Numbered from the stretch's first letter, positions 1 to 8,600 are shown. The stretch is 64,000 bases of DNA from Streptomyces olivaceus (GCF_000721235.1 NZ_JOFH01000014.1:62001-126000); one strand, 5' to 3'. Notes: generated by a model from the letters alone, not told the origin. Numbers and translations are program-made.

Positions 1-84
1 GTCGTGCCGCCGGCCACCCCGGTCGTCGAGGATCGGTCCCACCACCACACGCAGGACGGCTACAACAACGGCTACGGCGCCTGA
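1..84 (+). CDS. 3' end of an unidentified gene (truncated by window edge)
   Basis: An open frame runs from the first base to a TGA at 82-84 and encodes 27 residues rich in His, Asn, Gly and Tyr, ending NGYGA. The start lies outside the window. Such a hydrophilic low-complexity tail is common at the C-terminus of actinobacterial membrane or regulatory proteins, but no family can be assigned. That it is coding is inferred only from the open frame and its position 128 bp before a same-strand gene. Confidence 0.35.
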   Translation, partial: VVPPATPVVEDRSHHHTQDGYNNGYGA

Positions 85-212
85 CCCGTGCGGACACCGA
101 CCTCGCGGACACCGCGCCCGGTCCGGACTGCTCGGACTACCCGGACTGCCCGGACTCAGCCTGTCGGCCTACCGCCCGCGTTGCCCGGCCCCGGGCGGGG
201 AAGCGGTCAGAC

Positions 213-707
213 ATGAGATTCCTCGTGTACGACCGGCTCCTCGGCATCGGCGACGACTACTGGATCGAGGACGACAGCGGCAACAAGGTCTTCCTCGTCG
301 ACGGCAAGGCGATGCGCCTGCGCGACACCTGGGAGCTGAAGGACGCCCAGGGACGCGTGCTGATCGACATCCACCAGAAGATGTTCGCCCTGCGCGACAC
401 GATGGTGATCGAGCGGGACGGCGAGCCCCTGGCACGGCTCAAGCGGAAACGTCTCTCCCTGCTGCGCAACCACTACCGGGTCACCCTCGCCGACGGCACC
501 GAGCTGGACGTCAGCGGCAAGATCCTCGACCGGGAGTTCGCGATCGAGTACGACGGCGAGCTGCTGGCCGTCGCCTCGCGCCGCTGGCTCACCCTCCGGG
601 ACACCTACGGCGTCGACGTCGTACGGGACGACGCCGACCCGGCGCTGCTGATCGCGCTGACGGTGTGCGTCATCCACCTGGCGGAGAAGGAGCGGGAGGA
701 CGACTGA
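213..707 (+). CDS. LURP-one-related (tubby-like C-terminal fold) protein
   Basis: 164 aa, starting at ATG 213 (MRFLVYDRLL) after a purine-rich stretch. The whole protein matches the LURP-one-related pattern: repeated beta-strand units such as VFLVDGKAMRLRDTW, VLIDIHQKMFALRDTM and ALRDT/TLRDTYGVDV, alternating hydrophobic strands with charged turns. The family has a 12-strand barrel around a buried helix, here probably the C-terminal DPALLIALTVCVIHLA. Length is typical. Bacterial members have no settled biochemical role; a phospholipid-scramblase-like or lipid-interacting scaffold is the usual suggestion. No signal peptide is seen. It converges with the nitrilase gene. Confidence 0.8.
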   Translation: MRFLVYDRLLGIGDDYWIEDDSGNKVFLVDGKAMRLRDTWELKDAQGRVLIDIHQKMFALRDTMVIERDGEPLARLKRKRLSLLRNHYRVTLADGTELDVSGKILDREFAIEYDGELLAVASRRWLTLRDTYGVDVVRDDADPALLIALTVCVIHLAEKEREDD

Positions 708-760
708 CGCCCTCGCGCCGCCCCGGCCCCGGCCGCCGCGTCGTACGGCGCCCCGCCCGG

Positions 761-1555
761 TCACCGCCGGGGCGTCTCCAGACCCAGCACGCGGTCCTTC
801 AGGGCCGGGAACCGCTCCCGGGTTTCGGCCGCCCTCGCCGGGTCGAACTCCACCGTGAGGACCTCCTCACCGGCGCCCGCCTGAGCCAGCACCTCGCCCC
901 AGGGGTCGACCACGATCGAGTGGCCGGCCTGCGGGACCCCGGCGTGCGTACCGGCCGTTCCGCAGGCGAGGACGAAGGCCTGGTTCTCCACCGCCCGCGC
1001 CTGCGCCAGGAGCGTCCAGTGCGACCGGCGGCGCTCCGGCCAGCCCGCCGGGACCACGAAGGTCTCGGCACCGGCGTCGACGAGGGTGCGGAAGAGCTCG
1101 GGGAAGCGCAGGTCGTAGCAGGTCGCGACGCCCACCGTGGTCTCCGGCAGCCGGACCGTCACCGGCTCGTGGCCCGCGCCCATCAGCACGGCCTCGCCCT
1201 TGTCGAAGCCGAAGCGGTGGATCTTGCGGTAGGAGGCGGCGAGGTCGCCGGAGGGGGAGTAGAGGAGCGAGGTGTTGTAGAGCCGCCCGTCGGGGCCGCG
1301 CTCGGGGACCGACCCCGCGTGCAGCCACGCCCCCGTGTCGCCCGCCGCCGCGGCCATCGCCTCGTGCGTCGGTCCGCGCAGCGGTTCGGCCGCCGTGCCG
1401 AACTCCTCGAAGGCGAACGCGCCGGTGGTCCACAGCTCCGGCAGCACCACGAGGTCGGCGCCCGCCTGGGCCCTTACCAGAGCCGCCACGCGCGCGCGAC
1501 GCGCTTCGACCGTTTCGTCCTCGTTCACGGCGATTTGGATCAAAGAGGCGCGCAC
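761..1555 (-). CDS. carbon-nitrogen hydrolase (nitrilase superfamily amidase)
   Basis: 264 aa from GTG 1555, chosen because AGGACGG lies 7 nt upstream; the frame stays open further upstream to 1606 but that extension is not conserved-looking. The Glu-Lys-Cys triad of the superfamily is visible: E40 in LPELW, K111 in YRKIHRFGF and C146 in VGVATCYDLRFPEL. It therefore should hydrolyse a small omega-amide or similar C-N bond in the cytoplasm. The RFPELFR context after the Cys resembles the omega-amidase/YafV-like branch, but the substrate cannot be read from sequence. Stand-alone gene, divergent from the next gene. Confidence 0.88.
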   Translation of the reverse strand: MRASLIQIAVNEDETVEARRARVAALVRAQAGADLVVLPELWTTGAFAFEEFGTAAEPLRGPTHEAMAAAAGDTGAWLHAGSVPERGPDGRLYNTSLLYSPSGDLAASYRKIHRFGFDKGEAVLMGAGHEPVTVRLPETTVGVATCYDLRFPELFRTLVDAGAETFVVPAGWPERRRSHWTLLAQARAVENQAFVLACGTAGTHAGVPQAGHSIVVDPWGEVLAQAGAGEEVLTVEFDPARAAETRERFPALKDRVLGLETPRR

Positions 1556-1725
1556 ACTACCACCGTCCTGGCATTCGAGCCGTCCACACGGGCCTACGAT
1601 CGTCACACGAAAGCACTGCCGGGGTGCCGCACAGCAGCGTAACTTAGCGTCCCAAGACGCCCGCCGACCGCAGCCACCGCCGCCACCGAACGTCCGTGTA
1701 CCGACCGCCGAGGGGTCCCGTTTCC

Positions 1726-2550
1726 GTGAGTCTGCATCCCACCCTCCAGCCCTACGCCGACGCCTGGACTCACTCCATCGAGGCGATATCCGAGCTGGTC
1801 CAGCCGCTTGTGGAAGCAGAGTGGAACCGCCGCACCCCCTGCCCGGCCTGGTCGGTGCGCGACATCGTCTCGCACGTGCTGGGCCTGGACTCCGAGATGC
1901 TCGGCGACCCCCGCCCCATCCACACGCTCCCGCGCGACCTCTACCACGTCACCAACGACCACCAGCGCTACATGGAGATGCAGGTCGACGTCCGCCGCCA
2001 CCACACGGCGCCGGAGATGACGTCCGAGCTGGAGTACATGATCATCCGGCGCAACCGCCAGCTGCGGAACGAGTCGCGGGACCCGGGCACGAAGGTGCGC
2101 GGGCCGCTCGGCACCGAGCTGACCCTGGAGGAGGCCGTGCGCCGGCACGCCTTCGACGTGTGGGCGCACGAGCAGGACCTGCGCACGGCCCTCGGCCGCC
2201 CCGGCAACCTGGACTCCCCCGGCGCGCACGTCGCCCGTGACGTGCTGCTCTCCGAGCTGCCCGCCGTGGTCGCCGAACGCGCGGACGCGCCGCGCAGCTC
2301 GGCCGTCGTCTTCGACGTGCACGGCCCGGTCGAGTTCCTGCGCACCATCCGCGTCGACATCCAGGGCCGCGGCACCCTCGAAACGGCCCCCGCCCTCGGC
2401 CCCGCCGCCACCCTGACCCTCGACTGGGAGACCTACTTCCGCCTGGCCTGCGGCCGGGTGACGCTGGAGGCGTCGCGGGAGCGCATCAAGACAGAGGGCG
2501 ACCAGGACCTGGCGGAGGCAATCCTCCACCACTTCACCGTGACACCGTAA
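1726..2550 (+). CDS. maleylpyruvate isomerase / mycothiol-dependent (DinB-like) family protein
   Basis: 274 aa from GTG 1726, with AGGGGT at 1711-1716 giving a 9-nt spacer; an upstream ATG at 1696 lacks such a site. The N-terminal half has the MDMPI/DinB four-helix signature: a Trp-rich start (WTHSIEAISELV), then RRTPCPAWSVRDIVSHVLGL, where the HxxxLD/E-type metal-binding His is expected, and a later RHAFDVWAHEQDLRTALGRP helix carrying the other conserved His residues. The C-terminal part looks like the SCP2-like MDMPI_C domain. These proteins use mycothiol, the actinobacterial thiol, as cofactor or are detoxifying transferases. The substrate is unknown. Confidence 0.82.
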   Translation: MSLHPTLQPYADAWTHSIEAISELVQPLVEAEWNRRTPCPAWSVRDIVSHVLGLDSEMLGDPRPIHTLPRDLYHVTNDHQRYMEMQVDVRRHHTAPEMTSELEYMIIRRNRQLRNESRDPGTKVRGPLGTELTLEEAVRRHAFDVWAHEQDLRTALGRPGNLDSPGAHVARDVLLSELPAVVAERADAPRSSAVVFDVHGPVEFLRTIRVDIQGRGTLETAPALGPAATLTLDWETYFRLACGRVTLEASRERIKTEGDQDLAEAILHHFTVTP

Positions 2551-2577
2551 CCGCCTGCCGCGCCGCTGCGGGCAGTC

Positions 2578-2595
2578 GTGCCGCTGGGGCGGCAC
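2578..2595. terminator. small hairpin between convergent genes
   Basis: GTGCCGC (2578-2584), a TGGG loop and GCGGCAC (2589-2595) form a perfect 7-bp stem in the 120-bp gap between the isomerase-like gene and the MFS gene, which converge. No T-tract follows, as is common in high-GC actinobacteria. Confidence 0.45.
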
Positions 2596-2670
2596 GGGTG
2601 GGCGCGGCGGCACCCCGTCGGCGCCGGGCAGCGCCACCCGCCCCCGCCCCGCACCGACGCCGGATCACCG

Positions 2671-3981
2671 TCACACAGGAACGTGCACCGTCTCCACCCG
2701 GCTCGCCACCAACCGCTCCCGCTCCCGCAGCGCCGCCCGCTTCCGCAGCCGCAGGATCTGCGTCACCCCCACCGCCTGCAGCACGAACACGGACGAGAAG
2801 GCGACCCGGTAGTCGTCCCCCGTCGCGTCCAGCAGCACCCCCACCGCGAACAACGTGGTCATCGACGCCACGAAGCCCCCCATGTTCGTGATCCCGGACG
2901 CCGTCCCCTGCCGCTGCGGCGGATTCGCCGGCCGCGCGAAGTCGAAGCCGATCATCGAGGCGGGCCCGCACGCCCCGAGCACCGTGCACAGCACGACCAG
3001 CAGCCACATCGGCGCGTGGCCGGCCGGCCAGGCGAGCGTCGCCGCCCACAGGGTCGCCGTCGCCGCCACCGTGCCGAGCGCCAGCGGCAGCCGCGCCGCG
3101 TGGTGCCGCGCGATGATCTGGCCGTAGACGAGGCCGACGGTCATGTTGGACAGCACGACCAGGGTGAGCAGTTCACCGGCCGTGGCCCGCGACAGCCCCT
3201 GCGCCTCGACCAGGAACGGCATCCCCCACAGCAGCAGGAAGACCATCGCCGGGAACTGGGTCGTGAAGTGCACCCACAGCCCGAGCCGCGTCCCCGGCTC
3301 CCGCCAGGACGTGGCGATCTGCCGCCGGACGTACGCGGCCCCCTGGTGCGGCAGCGGTTCCGGCTCGTGCCCCTCCGGGTGGTCCTTGAGGAAGAGCAGC
3401 AGCAGGACGAGGACGACCACGCCGGCCAGCGCGCTGCCCGCGAACGCCGCCGTCCAGCCGATGCCGTGCAGCAGCCGGGCCAGGACGAGGGTGGAGACCA
3501 GGTTGCCTGCCATGCCGACCAGCCCGGCGAGCTGGGCGACCATCGGACCGCGCCGGGCCGGGAACCAGCGGGTGCCCAGCCGCAGCACGCTGATGAAGGT
3601 CATCGCGTCACCGCAGCCGAGCAGCGCCCGCGAGGCCAGCGCCGTGCCGTACGACGGGGAGAAGGCGAAGCCCAGCTGCCCGGCCGTGAAGAGGACGACG
3701 CCGATCCCCAGCACCTTCTTCGTACCGAGCCGGTCGACCAGCAGGCCGACGGGTATCTGCATACCGGCGTAGACCAGCAGCTGGAGGATGGAGAAGGTGG
3801 ACAGGGCGGAGGCATTGACGTGGAAGCGGTCGGCGGCGTCGAGGCCGGCGACCCCCAGCGACGTACGGAAGATGACGGCGACGAAGTAGACGGCGACGCC
3901 GATGCCCCACACGGCGATCGCGCGGCGTCCGCCCGGCGGATCGCCGGGCAGCACGCGGCCGGCCGAGGTGGCCGTACTCAT
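2671..3981 (-). CDS. MFS transporter
   Basis: 436 aa from ATG 3981 (MSTATSAGRVLPGD). About twelve hydrophobic helices are visible, with the MFS signature after helix 2 (LLVDRLGTKKVLG) and charged cytoplasmic loops RWFPARRGP and FLKDHPEGHEPEPLPH between the two halves. The RWFPARRGP motif and the helix 4 region resemble anion:cation symporter or sialate/hexuronate-type carriers, but the substrate is not determinable. Its start overlaps the stop of the upstream GntR gene by 4 nt (ATGA at 3978-3981), so the two are co-transcribed and translationally coupled; the regulator probably controls the transporter. Confidence 0.88.
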   Translation of the reverse strand: MSTATSAGRVLPGDPPGGRRAIAVWGIGVAVYFVAVIFRTSLGVAGLDAADRFHVNASALSTFSILQLLVYAGMQIPVGLLVDRLGTKKVLGIGVVLFTAGQLGFAFSPSYGTALASRALLGCGDAMTFISVLRLGTRWFPARRGPMVAQLAGLVGMAGNLVSTLVLARLLHGIGWTAAFAGSALAGVVVLVLLLLFLKDHPEGHEPEPLPHQGAAYVRRQIATSWREPGTRLGLWVHFTTQFPAMVFLLLWGMPFLVEAQGLSRATAGELLTLVVLSNMTVGLVYGQIIARHHAARLPLALGTVAATATLWAATLAWPAGHAPMWLLVVLCTVLGACGPASMIGFDFARPANPPQRQGTASGITNMGGFVASMTTLFAVGVLLDATGDDYRVAFSSVFVLQAVGVTQILRLRKRAALRERERLVASRVETVHVPV

Positions 3982-4628
3982 CGGACCTCCCCCCGGGCCA
4001 GGTGGGAGAACCAGCCCACGTGCCGGCCGACCACGCCGACGGCCGCCTCCGCGTCCCCCGCGCGCAGCGCGTCGAGGAGTTCCTCGTGCTCGGCCAGGGT
4101 GTGGGCGATCCGGTCGGGGTGGGAGTGCATGACGGCGACGCCCATGCGGAGCTGGCGGTCGCGGAGCTGGTCGTAGAGGCGGGAGAGGATCTCGTTGCCG
4201 CCACTGCGGACGATCTCGGCGTGGAAGCAGCGGTCGGTGACGGAGGCGGCGGTGAAGTCGCCGGCGGCGGCCTGCTCCTTCTGCCGGGCGAGCAGCTCCT
4301 CCAGCCGTCCGACGAGCCCGGGCGGTGCGGGTACGGCCTTTCTGGCCGCGTGCTCCTCCACCAGCAGCCGCGTCTCCACCACGTCCGCGATCTCCTGCGC
4401 GGAGACGGGCAGCACCAGGGCGCCCTTCTTCGGGTAGAGCCGGATCAGCCCCTCGGCCTCCAGCCGGAGCAGTGCCTCGCGCACCGGGGTGCGGGAGACG
4501 CCCACGGCCTCGGCCAGCTCGCCCTCGGTGAGCAGCGTGCCGCCCTCGTAGCGGCGCTCCAGGACACCTTGCTTGACATGGGTGTAGACGCGGTCCGCCG
4601 CCGGGGGTTGCTTCACTGCCGTGGTCAT
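3978..4628 (-). CDS. GntR-family regulator, FadR (FCD) subfamily
   Basis: 216 aa from ATG 4628 (MTTAVKQPPAADR). The N-terminal winged helix (residues about 10-75) carries the GntR pattern: YTHVKQGVLERRY, then LTEGELAEAVGVSRTPVREALLR. The C-terminal FCD domain shows the metal-binding set with DRCFHAEIVRSGGNEIL and AVMHSHPDRIAHTLAEHEELL. Such regulators release DNA on binding small organic acids. It is the first gene of a two-gene operon with the MFS carrier and is likely autoregulatory. The open frame continues to 4745, but codon use there is not gene-like. Confidence 0.9.
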   Translation of the reverse strand: MTTAVKQPPAADRVYTHVKQGVLERRYEGGTLLTEGELAEAVGVSRTPVREALLRLEAEGLIRLYPKKGALVLPVSAQEIADVVETRLLVEEHAARKAVPAPPGLVGRLEELLARQKEQAAAGDFTAASVTDRCFHAEIVRSGGNEILSRLYDQLRDRQLRMGVAVMHSHPDRIAHTLAEHEELLDALRAGDAEAAVGVVGRHVGWFSHLARGEVR

Positions 4629-4969
4629 GCCGACAGGATAGATACAACAGGGACGCAAGCCGGCGCCCTTCCAGCATGCGGACGCCCCACCGGCCCGCCG
4701 CCGCACCCGCCACTCCACCCGGAACCCAAGCGTCACCCCCGTCACACCACCCCGGGGACCCGCGCGTCACCCCCGGGACGCCACCTCACCCCCGGGAGGG
4801 ATTCCACCACCCCGCTCCGTCCCGCGGCACAACCATCCGCCCCCGCCGTCCGTCGCACAGACGCGGCCCGCACCGCACCGGCCCGCCGGTCGACCGACCG
4901 GCCCGTCGACCCGACCGCCAAGAGGGCCGCACCACCGGGGACTTCACCACAATCGGGGTATGTGACTCA
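4629..4969. other. divergent intergenic region, C-rich low complexity
   Basis: 341 bp between the GntR gene and the DD-carboxypeptidase. The middle part (about 4725-4805) is built from irregular repeats of CACCCCCGGG/CACCCCGGGG-like units. AT-richer DNA sits next to the GntR start (AGGATAGATACAACAG at 4635-4650), where a promoter or GntR operator would be expected. No open frame here looks coding. Confidence 0.5.
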
Positions 4970-5905
4970 ATGACCAGCATTCCAGGCATCCAGCTCCGCA
5001 GGGCCGTCGCCGTCGCCCTGACCGGCGGCGCCGTACTCGCGACCGGCGCCCTCGCCACCGCACCCGCCCGGGCCGCCGCACCCGAGCGCGTGCCCGCCGC
5101 ACCCGTACGGGCCGCCGCCGCGCCCTCGATCGCCGCCAAGGGCGGCTTCGTGATGAACAACGCGAACGGCAAGGCGCTCTACACCAAGGCCGCGGACACC
5201 AAGCGCTCCACCGGCTCCACGACCAAGATCATGACCGCGAAGGTCGTGCTCGCGCAGCCCAGGCTGAACCTGGACGCCAAGGTCACGATCCAGATGGCGT
5301 ACAGCGACTACATCGTGTCGAAGAACGCCTCGTCCGCCCGCCTGATCGTCGGCGACAAGGTGACGGTGCGGCAGCTGCTGTACGGCCTGATGCTGCCCTC
5401 CGGCTGCGACGCCGCGTACGCGCTGGCCGACACGTTCGGCTCGGGCAAGACGCGGGCGGCGCGGGTGAAGTCGTTCATCGGCAAGATGAACGCGAGCGCC
5501 AAGAGCCTCGGGCTGAAGAACACCCATTTCGACTCCTTCGACGGCATCGGCAAGGGCAAGAACTACTCCACGCCGCGCGACCTGACGAAACTGGCGAGCA
5601 GCGCGATGAAGAACTCCACCTTCCGCACGGTCGTGAAGACGAAGAAGTACACGGCGAAGACGCGGACCAAGAAGGGCGGCACCCGCACCATGGCGCCCTG
5701 GACCAACACCAACACACTGCTCGGCAGTTACAGCGGTGCGATCGGCGTGAAGACCGGGTCGGGCCAGGAGGCCAAGTACTGCCTGGTCTTCGCCGCGACC
5801 CGGAAGGGCAAAACCGTCATCGGCACGGTGCTGGCCTCCACGTCCGCCGCCCAGCGCACGAAGGACGCCACGAAGCTGATGAACCACGGCTTCGGCAGGA
5901 TCTGA
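4970..5905 (+). CDS. D-alanyl-D-alanine carboxypeptidase, Streptomyces K15 type
   Basis: 311 aa from ATG 4970 (MTSIPGIQLRRAVAV). Residues 1-34 form a Sec signal peptide with an alanine-rich cleavage region (ATAPARAAA). The three active-site motifs of S11 serine DD-peptidases are present: SxxK as S83-T-T-K86, SGC at 144-146 and KTG at 261-263. Cys at the third position of the second motif, instead of the usual Asn, is the hallmark of the Streptomyces K15 DD-transpeptidase/carboxypeptidase. It would trim or cross-link peptidoglycan stem peptides outside the membrane. It lacks the C-terminal membrane helix of PBP5-like enzymes and appears to be secreted. Monocistronic. Confidence 0.93.
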   Translation: MTSIPGIQLRRAVAVALTGGAVLATGALATAPARAAAPERVPAAPVRAAAAPSIAAKGGFVMNNANGKALYTKAADTKRSTGSTTKIMTAKVVLAQPRLNLDAKVTIQMAYSDYIVSKNASSARLIVGDKVTVRQLLYGLMLPSGCDAAYALADTFGSGKTRAARVKSFIGKMNASAKSLGLKNTHFDSFDGIGKGKNYSTPRDLTKLASSAMKNSTFRTVVKTKKYTAKTRTKKGGTRTMAPWTNTNTLLGSYSGAIGVKTGSGQEAKYCLVFAATRKGKTVIGTVLASTSAAQRTKDATKLMNHGFGRI

Positions 5906-6003
5906 CCCGTGGGCAGAGGTGACGGAGGGGGCTCGTCGGCGCCGCGACGGGCCCCTTCGCACGGGCAAGACGCACAGTTCATCCGCCCTTGCACCGACTT
6001 TGC

Positions 6004-6052
6004 GGCATATTCGCCCGCAGTCGTGAACATATGTGCCCCAGCTGGCATATGC
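6004..6052. promoter_or_regulatory. repeated GGCATAT/CATATG elements upstream of the Bro-N gene
   Basis: GGCATAT occurs at 6004-6010 and 6044-6050, and CATATG at 6028-6033 and 6047-6052, in an AT-richer stretch ending 40 bp before the Bro-N gene. ATATGtGCC and GGCATAT form an imperfect inverted repeat. Such clustering in 72% GC DNA suggests an operator or promoter, possibly for autoregulation; binding is inferred. Confidence 0.4.
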
Positions 6053-6092
6053 CCTCGCCTCCGCCCTACGTTCCGCGGCGGAGGTGGTTCTC

Positions 6093-7091
6093 ATGAAGGA
6101 ACCCAGCAAGCGACAGAACTCGGCCGCCCGGCACGAGGCGATCGACGTCAGCGATTTCGTGTACGCGGCCACCGGCGCCCGGGTCCGGAGGCTGACCATG
6201 CCGGACGGAAGCCACTGGTTCCCGGCGGTGGACGTCTGCAAGGAACTCGGGCACACAAACTCTCGGAAGGCTCTCGCGGATCACGTCCCGGACGAGCACC
6301 GAGAAATGCTCGAGACCGTAACTGGAGGTTACGGTCTCGGCGTTCCCGCAGGTAGGGGGTGGCGCCGAGACTTGCACATCATCTCTCTGCAAGGTCTCAT
6401 CCTGCTCGTCAACGCCTGCACCAAGCCGGCCTGCGCCCCCTTCAAGCAGTGGGTCGCCGAAGTCATCGAGACCGTGCAGCGCGAGGGTTCGTACTCTCTC
6501 GACGAGGCCGAGGTGCAGCCCGCCGAAGCCGGCGCGCCCATCGCCTACGCCATGCCGGACCAGGTCGCCGAGGCCATCGTCCGGCTGGAGGCGCACAACC
6601 TTCGGCTGGACGAGGAACTCGCGGAAGGGCAGCGCACGTCGATCGCTCTGCAGAGGGAGATGCTGACGACGCAGCAGGCCACCCTCGCCACCCAACAGGC
6701 CGGCCTCGCCGCCCAGCAGGCGACCCTCGCCGTGCAGCAGGCCATGGTCCGGGCGTTGGAGCGCATCGCGGACCGGTTCGACACCCTGGTCCTGCCGCGC
6801 GGAACCGCCGTCGGCCACCCGGCACCGGCGCCCACCACCGAATCGGTGCTGGCCGACTGGCGGCAGCGGTTGTCCGTGACGGAGGACGTGTGGACGGTCG
6901 CGCTCGTCATCGCGCCGGTGCTCGTCGCGACGGGTGAGTTGCGGGAGCCTCTGGAGTCGATCGCCGCCCGTACGGGGCTTTCCGTGCGCCGGGTCAACGA
7001 ATGCCTCCGGCTGCTGCGCCGGCACGCCTGCATCCGCTCGCGGGGCGGGAGCGAGGACGGCGCTCCGGTGTACGTGCTGCACCACGCCTGA
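6093..7091 (+). CDS. Bro-N (phage antirepressor-type) DNA-binding protein with heptad repeat
   Basis: 332 aa from ATG 6093, with a GGAGGTGG ribosome site at 6080-6087. Residues about 15-125 form a Bro-N domain (VRRLTMPDGSHWFPAVDVCKELG, then HIISLQGLILLVNACTKP and FKQWVAEVIETVQREGSY), known from phage antirepressors and baculovirus BRO proteins. Residues about 185-225 contain four near-identical heptads (QQATLAT, QQAGLAA, QQATLAV, QQAMVRA), predicting a short coiled coil for oligomerisation. The C-terminal about 70 residues resemble a winged helix (LESIAARTGLSVRRVNECLRLLRRH). Prophage-derived family members occur as chromosomal regulators in Streptomyces. No phage genes flank it; target unknown. 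Confidence 0.78.
   Translation: MKEPSKRQNSAARHEAIDVSDFVYAATGARVRRLTMPDGSHWFPAVDVCKELGHTNSRKALADHVPDEHREMLETVTGGYGLGVPAGRGWRRDLHIISLQGLILLVNACTKPACAPFKQWVAEVIETVQREGSYSLDEAEVQPAEAGAPIAYAMPDQVAEAIVRLEAHNLRLDEELAEGQRTSIALQREMLTTQQATLATQQAGLAAQQATLAVQQAMVRALERIADRFDTLVLPRGTAVGHPAPAPTTESVLADWRQRLSVTEDVWTVALVIAPVLVATGELREPLESIAARTGLSVRRVNECLRLLRRHACIRSRGGSEDGAPVYVLHHA
6311..6339. repeat. perfect 12-bp inverted repeat inside the Bro-N gene
   Basis: Arms CGAGACCGTAAC (6311-6322) and GTTACGGTCTCG (6328-6339) are exact reverse complements separated by TGGAG. The element encodes part of residues 73-82 of the Bro-N protein (ETVTGGYGLG), in the loop where the Bro-N fold varies between relatives. It would form a stable hairpin in the mRNA or act as an intragenic operator. 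Confidence 0.85.
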
Positions 7092-7107
7092 GGGCCGGTA
7101 CGGCAGA

Positions 7108-7140
7108 AGGGGCGTCGCAACTTCAACTTGCGGCGCCCCT
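7108..7140. terminator. bidirectional terminator between Bro-N gene and bkd operon
   Basis: AGGGGCGTCGCAA (7108-7120) pairs with TTGCGGCGCCCCT (7128-7140) over 13 positions with one G-T wobble and a 7-nt loop. It lies in the 78-bp gap between convergent genes, so it can serve both. Confidence 0.8.
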
Positions 7141-7169
7141 CCCGTCATGAATCTACTCGTTCGCGGCCC

Positions 7170-8600
7170 TCACGCCCAACTGATCAGCCGCTTCGGCTGC
7201 TCCAGGACCGCCGCCACGTCGGCCAGGACCTTGGAGCCCAGCTCGCCGTCGACCAGGCGGTGGTCGAAGCTCAGGGCGAGGGTGGTGACCTGACGCGGCT
7301 TCACCTTGCCCTTGTGGACCCAGGGCTGGAGCTTGATCGCGCCGACCGCGAGGATCGCGGACTCGCCCGGGTTGAGGATCGGCGTGCCGGTGTCGACGCC
7401 GAAGACGCCGACGTTGGTGATGGTCACCGTGCCGCCCTGCATGGCCGCCGGGGAGGTCCTGCCCTCCCTGGCGGTCGACACCAGCTCGCCCAGGGAGCCC
7501 GCCAGCTGGGGCAGCGTCTGGGCCTGGGCGTCCTTGATGTTCGGGACGATCAGGCCACGCGGGGTGGCCGCGGCGATGCCCAGGTTGACGTAGTGCTTGA
7601 CCACGATCTCCTGGGCGGCCTCGTCCCAGGAGGCGTTGATCTCGGGATTGCGCCTGATCGCGACCAGCAGGGCCTTGGAGATCAGCAGCAGCGGGTTCAC
7701 CCGCAGGCCCGTGTACTCCTTGTCCTGCTTCAGCGCCTCGACCAGCTTCATCGTGCGCGTCACGTCGACCGTGACGAACTCGGTGACGTGCGGAGCCGTG
7801 AACGCCGAGCCGACCATCGCCGCCGCGGTCGCCCTGCGGACGCCCTTGACCGGGACGCGGGTCTCGCGCGCCGTGTCGTACGACGCCGGTGCCGCCGGGG
7901 ACGGGGCGGGCGCGACGGCCGCGGGGGCGGCGCCGGGCGCCTCCCCGGGGGCGGGTGCCACGGCCGCGTGGACGTCCTCGCGCGTGATGACGCCGTCCGG
8001 GCCGGAGGGCACCACGGTCGCCAGGTCGACGCCGAGGTCCTTGGCGAGCTTGCGCACCGGCGGCTTGGCCAGCGGGCGGTCCCCGGCGGACGGGGCGGCC
8101 GGTGCGGCCGGGGCCGACGGTCCGTGACCGTTCATCTCGGCCTGGATCGCCGCCGACGCGTCCTGTGCGGCGGCCGGATCCTTCGCGCCCTTGCGCGGGC
8201 GACGCCTGGTCGAGGAGGTCGACACCCCGTACCCGACCAGGACCGGCTGGCGGCCCTCGGGCTTGGGCTCCTCTGCCCCGGTGGTGGCCGGCGTGTCCGC
8301 GACGGCCTCCTGCACCGGCTCCGCGGCGGCCGCCGCACCGTCCCCGACGCCCACCGCGATGATCGACGTGCCCACGTCGACGGTGCTGCCCTCGGGGAAG
8401 TGCAGCGCGCGGACCACGCCGTCGTAGGGGATGGGCAGTTCGACGGCGGCCTTGGCCGTCTCGACCTCGCACACCACCTGCCCGTCGGTGACGGTGTCAC
8501 CGGGTTCGACGTACCACTTGAGGATCTCGGCCTCGGTGAGCCCCTCGCCCACGTCGGGCATCTTGAACTCGCGCACGGAACTGTCCGTCATCGTCGTCAC
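7170..8600 (-). CDS. bkdC: branched-chain alpha-keto acid dehydrogenase E2 (dihydrolipoamide acyltransferase), copy 1
   Basis: 476 aa from GTG 8600, which has GAGGAGG a few nt upstream; ATG 8591 is an alternative. The lipoyl domain (about 10-85) contains the lipoylation Lys50 in CEVETAKAAVELP. An E3/E1-binding domain (about 178-215, RKLAKDLGVDLATVVPSGPD) follows an Ala/Pro-rich linker. The C-terminal acyltransferase domain ends with the catalytic HRLVDGE motif, H447 and D451. The enzyme transfers the branched acyl group to CoA, giving isobutyryl-, isovaleryl- and 2-methylbutyryl-CoA for branched fatty acids and polyketide starters. Last gene of the E1alpha-E1beta-E2 operon. No E3 (lpd) gene is nearby, so E3 must come from elsewhere. 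Confidence 0.94.
   Translation of the reverse strand: MTTMTDSSVREFKMPDVGEGLTEAEILKWYVEPGDTVTDGQVVCEVETAKAAVELPIPYDGVVRALHFPEGSTVDVGTSIIAVGVGDGAAAAAEPVQEAVADTPATTGAEEPKPEGRQPVLVGYGVSTSSTRRRPRKGAKDPAAAQDASAAIQAEMNGHGPSAPAAPAAPSAGDRPLAKPPVRKLAKDLGVDLATVVPSGPDGVITREDVHAAVAPAPGEAPGAAPAAVAPAPSPAAPASYDTARETRVPVKGVRRATAAAMVGSAFTAPHVTEFVTVDVTRTMKLVEALKQDKEYTGLRVNPLLLISKALLVAIRRNPEINASWDEAAQEIVVKHYVNLGIAAATPRGLIVPNIKDAQAQTLPQLAGSLGELVSTAREGRTSPAAMQGGTVTITNVGVFGVDTGTPILNPGESAILAVGAIKLQPWVHKGKVKPRQVTTLALSFDHRLVDGELGSKVLADVAAVLEQPKRLISWA

Noticed and set aside
2578..4176. Long plus-strand frame opposite the MFS and GntR genes
   Set aside because: Antisense shadow: the translation is low-complexity (Arg, Gln, Pro, His) and lacks motifs, while the minus strand encodes clear families.
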